Assembly: GCA_902802115.1 (NCBI GenBank)
Contig: CADCKW010000004.1
Location: 82,896-146,895 of the forward strand
From: an uncultured Pseudomonadota bacterium
GTDB taxonomy: Bacteria; Pseudomonadota; Alphaproteobacteria; Rs-D84
Direction of reading: 5' to 3'
DNA: 64,000 bases
Shown here one piece after another: positions 61,584 to 64,000 of the stretch (positions are counted from its first letter, which is position 1; every line of letters begins with the position of its first letter). The notes beneath the pieces are model-generated. The model saw only the letters and a program-made list of their open reading frames with translations. It did not search any database and had not been told where the DNA came from. Made by a program: the position numbers and the translations under genes.

Positions 61584-61660
61584 TTTGATATTTCTCCTTG
61601 ATTTTCTTTTTTGATAATATAAAATTATCACGAACAAGTTAAAAATAAAAGGAAAATAAA

Positions 61661-61921
61661 GTGGCAAATCATAAGTCATCTAAAAAAAGAATTTTGGTAA
61701 CAATCAAGAAAAACGCGATAAATACTGCACGTCGCAGTGCGGTTAAAACCGAAACTAAAAAGGCATTGGCGGCAATTGCAACCGGGGACAAGGTTGCTGC
61801 AACAAATGCTGTGCGTTCTGCGGAAAGCAAATTAATGAAGGCTGCTGGCAAAGTTATGCCAAAAAAACGTGCGGCACGCAAAGTATCTCGTTTGGCTAAA
61901 AAAGTTGCCAAGATTGCTTAA
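61661..61921 (+). CDS. rpsT: 30S ribosomal protein S20
   Basis: Binds the 5' domain of 16S rRNA. The 86-residue product starts with GTG at 61661 (M by initiation): MANHKSSKKRILVTIKKNAI, followed by a helical sequence ending RAARKVSRLAKKVAKIA, as usual. AAAGGAAAAT precedes. A rare GTG start in this window; S20 often uses such weak starts for autogenous control, which is known from E. coli. Single gene with its own terminator. Confidence 0.96.
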   Translation: MANHKSSKKRILVTIKKNAINTARRSAVKTETKKALAAIATGDKVAATNAVRSAESKLMKAAGKVMPKKRAARKVSRLAKKVAKIA

Positions 61922-61946
61922 TCAAACACGATCGGGTAATCGCGAC

Positions 61947-61979
61947 AAAAAATACACCTGCCCCCGCAGGTGTTTTTTC
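61947..61979 (+). terminator. Terminator of rpsT
   Basis: ACACCTGC and GCAGGTGT around 61954-61973, then T6. Confidence 0.9.
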
Positions 61980-62022
61980 TTATCATGGCTATGCTATACA
62001 TTAAAAAGTCTGCACAGTAAAA

Positions 62023-63927
62023 TTAAATCTCTGGTCCAGCGGTCAGCGAACCCGTTCCCGCATTTGTATAAAATCTGTCATTAACCGTATCATACATACC
62101 AACTGTTGTTCCTTGTTTTGCTGGAACCATATGACGAACCAAGACATCGTTTTCATAGATATTAAATTCATAAATTTGAACTCTCGAAGTCGTACTTGTT
62201 ATTTCTGGACGCCACCGTTGAAACAGATAAAACGGTTTATTACCTGTATTGGCGATACTGCCAGAAAACGTTTTCTTTACAACATCATTTACACGAAATT
62301 CTGTGGCTGACATTGAAAATGTATTTTTTGCCGTCATACTAACCGGCACCCTATCCCAAGAACCAGATACCCCAAATTTGATTTCTGCCTCTGTATCTGT
62401 GTATGAATTAATAACCATCAATGCCTGGGTTGATGCACCGGTGGATTCAGCCGACCCAGACCCCACAATATTAACATTTCCGGCACCATCGTCCATTTTT
62501 GCAACCAATTCTATACGCGTTTGTGATGTTGGACTGTATTCTGTATCAATATACGCCGTCCCACTTGAACGTATATAATCCAAACAATTATATCCAGATG
62601 GCACACCACATATATTTTCGATTATCGGGAACCAATGTGGTTTGCCATTATTGTCTTCGACCAATAAACATTTTTTGCCGGCAGGACAAGCATCTTCCGG
62701 GCGGGTCTGCTTGTCCGCTTGCAAACTGGCTATCGCGGCGGTTTGATTTATCGTTTTTGTGACGATTTCACGTATGGTCGCCACCGCATTATTTAAATCT
62801 GTTTTCACTGGGCTAAACCGCGCCGCATTATACGCCGTCGTCGCGATTTTGATTGGGTTTGCACAAAACGGAACATAGGCTGTTGCTGTTGAACCTTGTT
62901 CTAATTGCATATTGGTATCTGCAACATCAATATCGCATCTCATTCCAGATATAAGTATATATGATATACCTGATGGTATTGTCACAGTTATAGCATATGG
63001 GCCAACAGAAGAAGACATAGGCGACAGTCCTAATTGTTGTATCCAATTCTTGTTAGAATCATAGGCATGTATTCTTTTATTTGAACCTGATTGATTACGC
63101 ACAGCACTAAAAGTATATGTTTGTCCTGGTGTCACAGGAATATAATTCGAATAGCAATACTGAGCGGAAAATACTTCTGTACCATCTTCAAAAACATAAG
63201 CATCATGAATCATTGCATCTTTATCAAACAAATTTCTGCACTTGGCGGGCCCCGCTGTTAATGCCGTTGAAGCAGATGATTTAAAAGAACCTCTAACCAA
63301 ATCATATATACCAACCGTATTACCATATTTCGCAGGAACACCATCAAACACCAATGTACCATTATTATATATTTTAACACTATACAAATCCATGTGCGCG
63401 CGTTGTGTAGATACAGAACTGCCACTATGATAAGCACCAAGCATAACAGGCAAAACATTTGTCTTTTCTGCAACACTGATATTAGATAAATTTACAATAT
63501 TTGTATTTGTCTCAACATTTTTTATGGTTAATGTCTTTGCTGGGGCATTTAAATCAAATAATAACCTTTTATACGGGTTTTGAACATTAGTACTGGTATC
63601 ATTTGTACCAACACAGTAATATAAATTATTACCAGAATTGGTACCAACATATGCAGTGTATGACCCTGTGTTTCCAACAACAACTTGCCACCCAGTCCCC
63701 TGATAAACCTTGGCGTCTGCAACTAATCTAATTTTTGTATTTGGAATATCTGCATAATACTTTAATCCTGTATCAACATATGCACCGGTACTGTTTGTGC
63801 CATCAAATGTCACATATTCCAACTCTGTATAACCGGCGGGTAAATTTGCAGAAAACGCTGGAGCGGCAAACAATGTCGCGAATACGATTAATAAAGATGA
63901 AAAAAATGTTTTCACCGCATTTCCCAT
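62023..63927 (-). CDS. Secreted LamG-like surface protein
   Basis: Probable surface carbohydrate-binding protein. The 634-residue product has a signal peptide (VKTFFSSLLIVFATLFAAPA, FSA), a LamG-like domain (LPAGYTELEYVTFDGTNSTG to DGVPAKYGNTVGIYDLVRGS), a CBM-like domain (residues about 215-370), the shared module KIATTAYNAARF, ATIREIVTKTINQTAAIASL, DKQTRPEDACPAGKKCLLVE, then a second LamG-like domain ending MVPAKQGTTVGMYDTVNDRF. The two LamG ends match each other. Start either ATG 63927 or GTG at 63915, which begins right at VKTFF and has GGGAA before it. No anchor seen. Confidence 0.75.
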   Translation of the reverse strand: MGNAVKTFFSSLLIVFATLFAAPAFSANLPAGYTELEYVTFDGTNSTGAYVDTGLKYYADIPNTKIRLVADAKVYQGTGWQVVVGNTGSYTAYVGTNSGNNLYYCVGTNDTSTNVQNPYKRLLFDLNAPAKTLTIKNVETNTNIVNLSNISVAEKTNVLPVMLGAYHSGSSVSTQRAHMDLYSVKIYNNGTLVFDGVPAKYGNTVGIYDLVRGSFKSSASTALTAGPAKCRNLFDKDAMIHDAYVFEDGTEVFSAQYCYSNYIPVTPGQTYTFSAVRNQSGSNKRIHAYDSNKNWIQQLGLSPMSSSVGPYAITVTIPSGISYILISGMRCDIDVADTNMQLEQGSTATAYVPFCANPIKIATTAYNAARFSPVKTDLNNAVATIREIVTKTINQTAAIASLQADKQTRPEDACPAGKKCLLVEDNNGKPHWFPIIENICGVPSGYNCLDYIRSSGTAYIDTEYSPTSQTRIELVAKMDDGAGNVNIVGSGSAESTGASTQALMVINSYTDTEAEIKFGVSGSWDRVPVSMTAKNTFSMSATEFRVNDVVKKTFSGSIANTGNKPFYLFQRWRPEITSTTSRVQIYEFNIYENDVLVRHMVPAKQGTTVGMYDTVNDRFYTNAGTGSLTAGPEI

Positions 63928-63934
63928 TTTGCCA

Positions 63935-64000
63935 AACCGACATGCGCGCGAATGCGGGCATGTCATCCTGAGCAAAGTCGAAAGTGAGTCGCAACGCGAC
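63935..64000. repeat. Interspersed repeat-like sequence at window end
   Basis: ACATGC / GCATGT inverted arms followed by TGTCATCCTGAGCAAAGTCG, a type of palindromic intergenic repeat frequent in many bacterial genomes. The unit runs off the window. Confidence 0.35.

Overview
The window looks like chromosomal DNA of an AT-rich, probably host-associated alphaproteobacterium of the gut RF32-like type. This rests on the intact str-S10 ribosomal gene order, alphaproteobacterial-type LpxI, TolB and ParE, and a large set of secreted or surface proteins sharing short modules typical of that group. It is an inference from gene families; no phylogeny was run. Lipid A (lpxI), TolB and several outer-membrane barrels show a Gram-negative envelope.

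Layout. 1-12.05 kb (minus strand) is the str-S10 ribosomal cluster from rpsL to a truncated rpsH, led by a consensus promoter near 12.2 kb. 12.3-14.3 kb holds a frameshifted surface-protein gene behind a structured, C4-antisense-like leader, and an outer-membrane barrel gene. 14.5-22.9 kb carries mltG, a Nudix hydrolase, a leaderless radical SAM gene, tRNA-Pro(CGG), fabF, acpP, a tyrosine-recombinase-like protein without catalytic residues, lepA, a DedA-like gene and rbfA. 22.9-28.2 kb is accessory: two surface proteins with matching promoters, a GIY-YIG gene between 111-bp direct repeats, and a stand-alone HTH protein. 28.2-41.4 kb has lpxI, an rRNA methyltransferase, a 922-residue repeat protein with an outer-membrane partner, an ftsE-ftsX-ydcF-plsC operon, a four-helix-bundle cassette, tolB with a nuclease gene, an orphan RHH protein, a VirB2-like protein, a lipoprotein and an aldolase. 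41.5-44.6 kb encodes two more surface proteins. 44.7-61.9 kb is replication, repair and envelope: efp, dnaN, cdaA-asmA-rluC-pilin operon, uvrC, pgsA, dnaJ, parE, two secreted proteins, dnaA with a possible origin region, dprA, plsY and rpsT. The window ends in a 634-residue surface protein.

How it works together. Growth genes (translation, fatty acid and phospholipid synthesis by fabF/acpP/plsY/plsC/pgsA, replication by dnaA/dnaN/parE) are interleaved with surface genes. Five surface or secreted proteins share a small repertoire of modules: a short I-A-[ST]-x-x-[YF]-x-x-A-[KR] helix motif, and in four of them a two-Cys segment ending in a Trp. Domains around these modules are swapped (LamG-like, CBM-like, leucine-rich).

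Most notable: (1) a four-part alternating complementary leader that could hide the Shine-Dalgarno of the 12-kb surface gene; (2) a structured element present twice (18.9 and 52.4 kb) with an 18-of-22 identical apical loop; (3) several genes with sigma70-type promoters placed so that the mRNA would be leaderless; (4) a CdaA-type diadenylate cyclase, unusual for this class; (5) a recombinase-fold protein with its active site erased but its reading frame kept.
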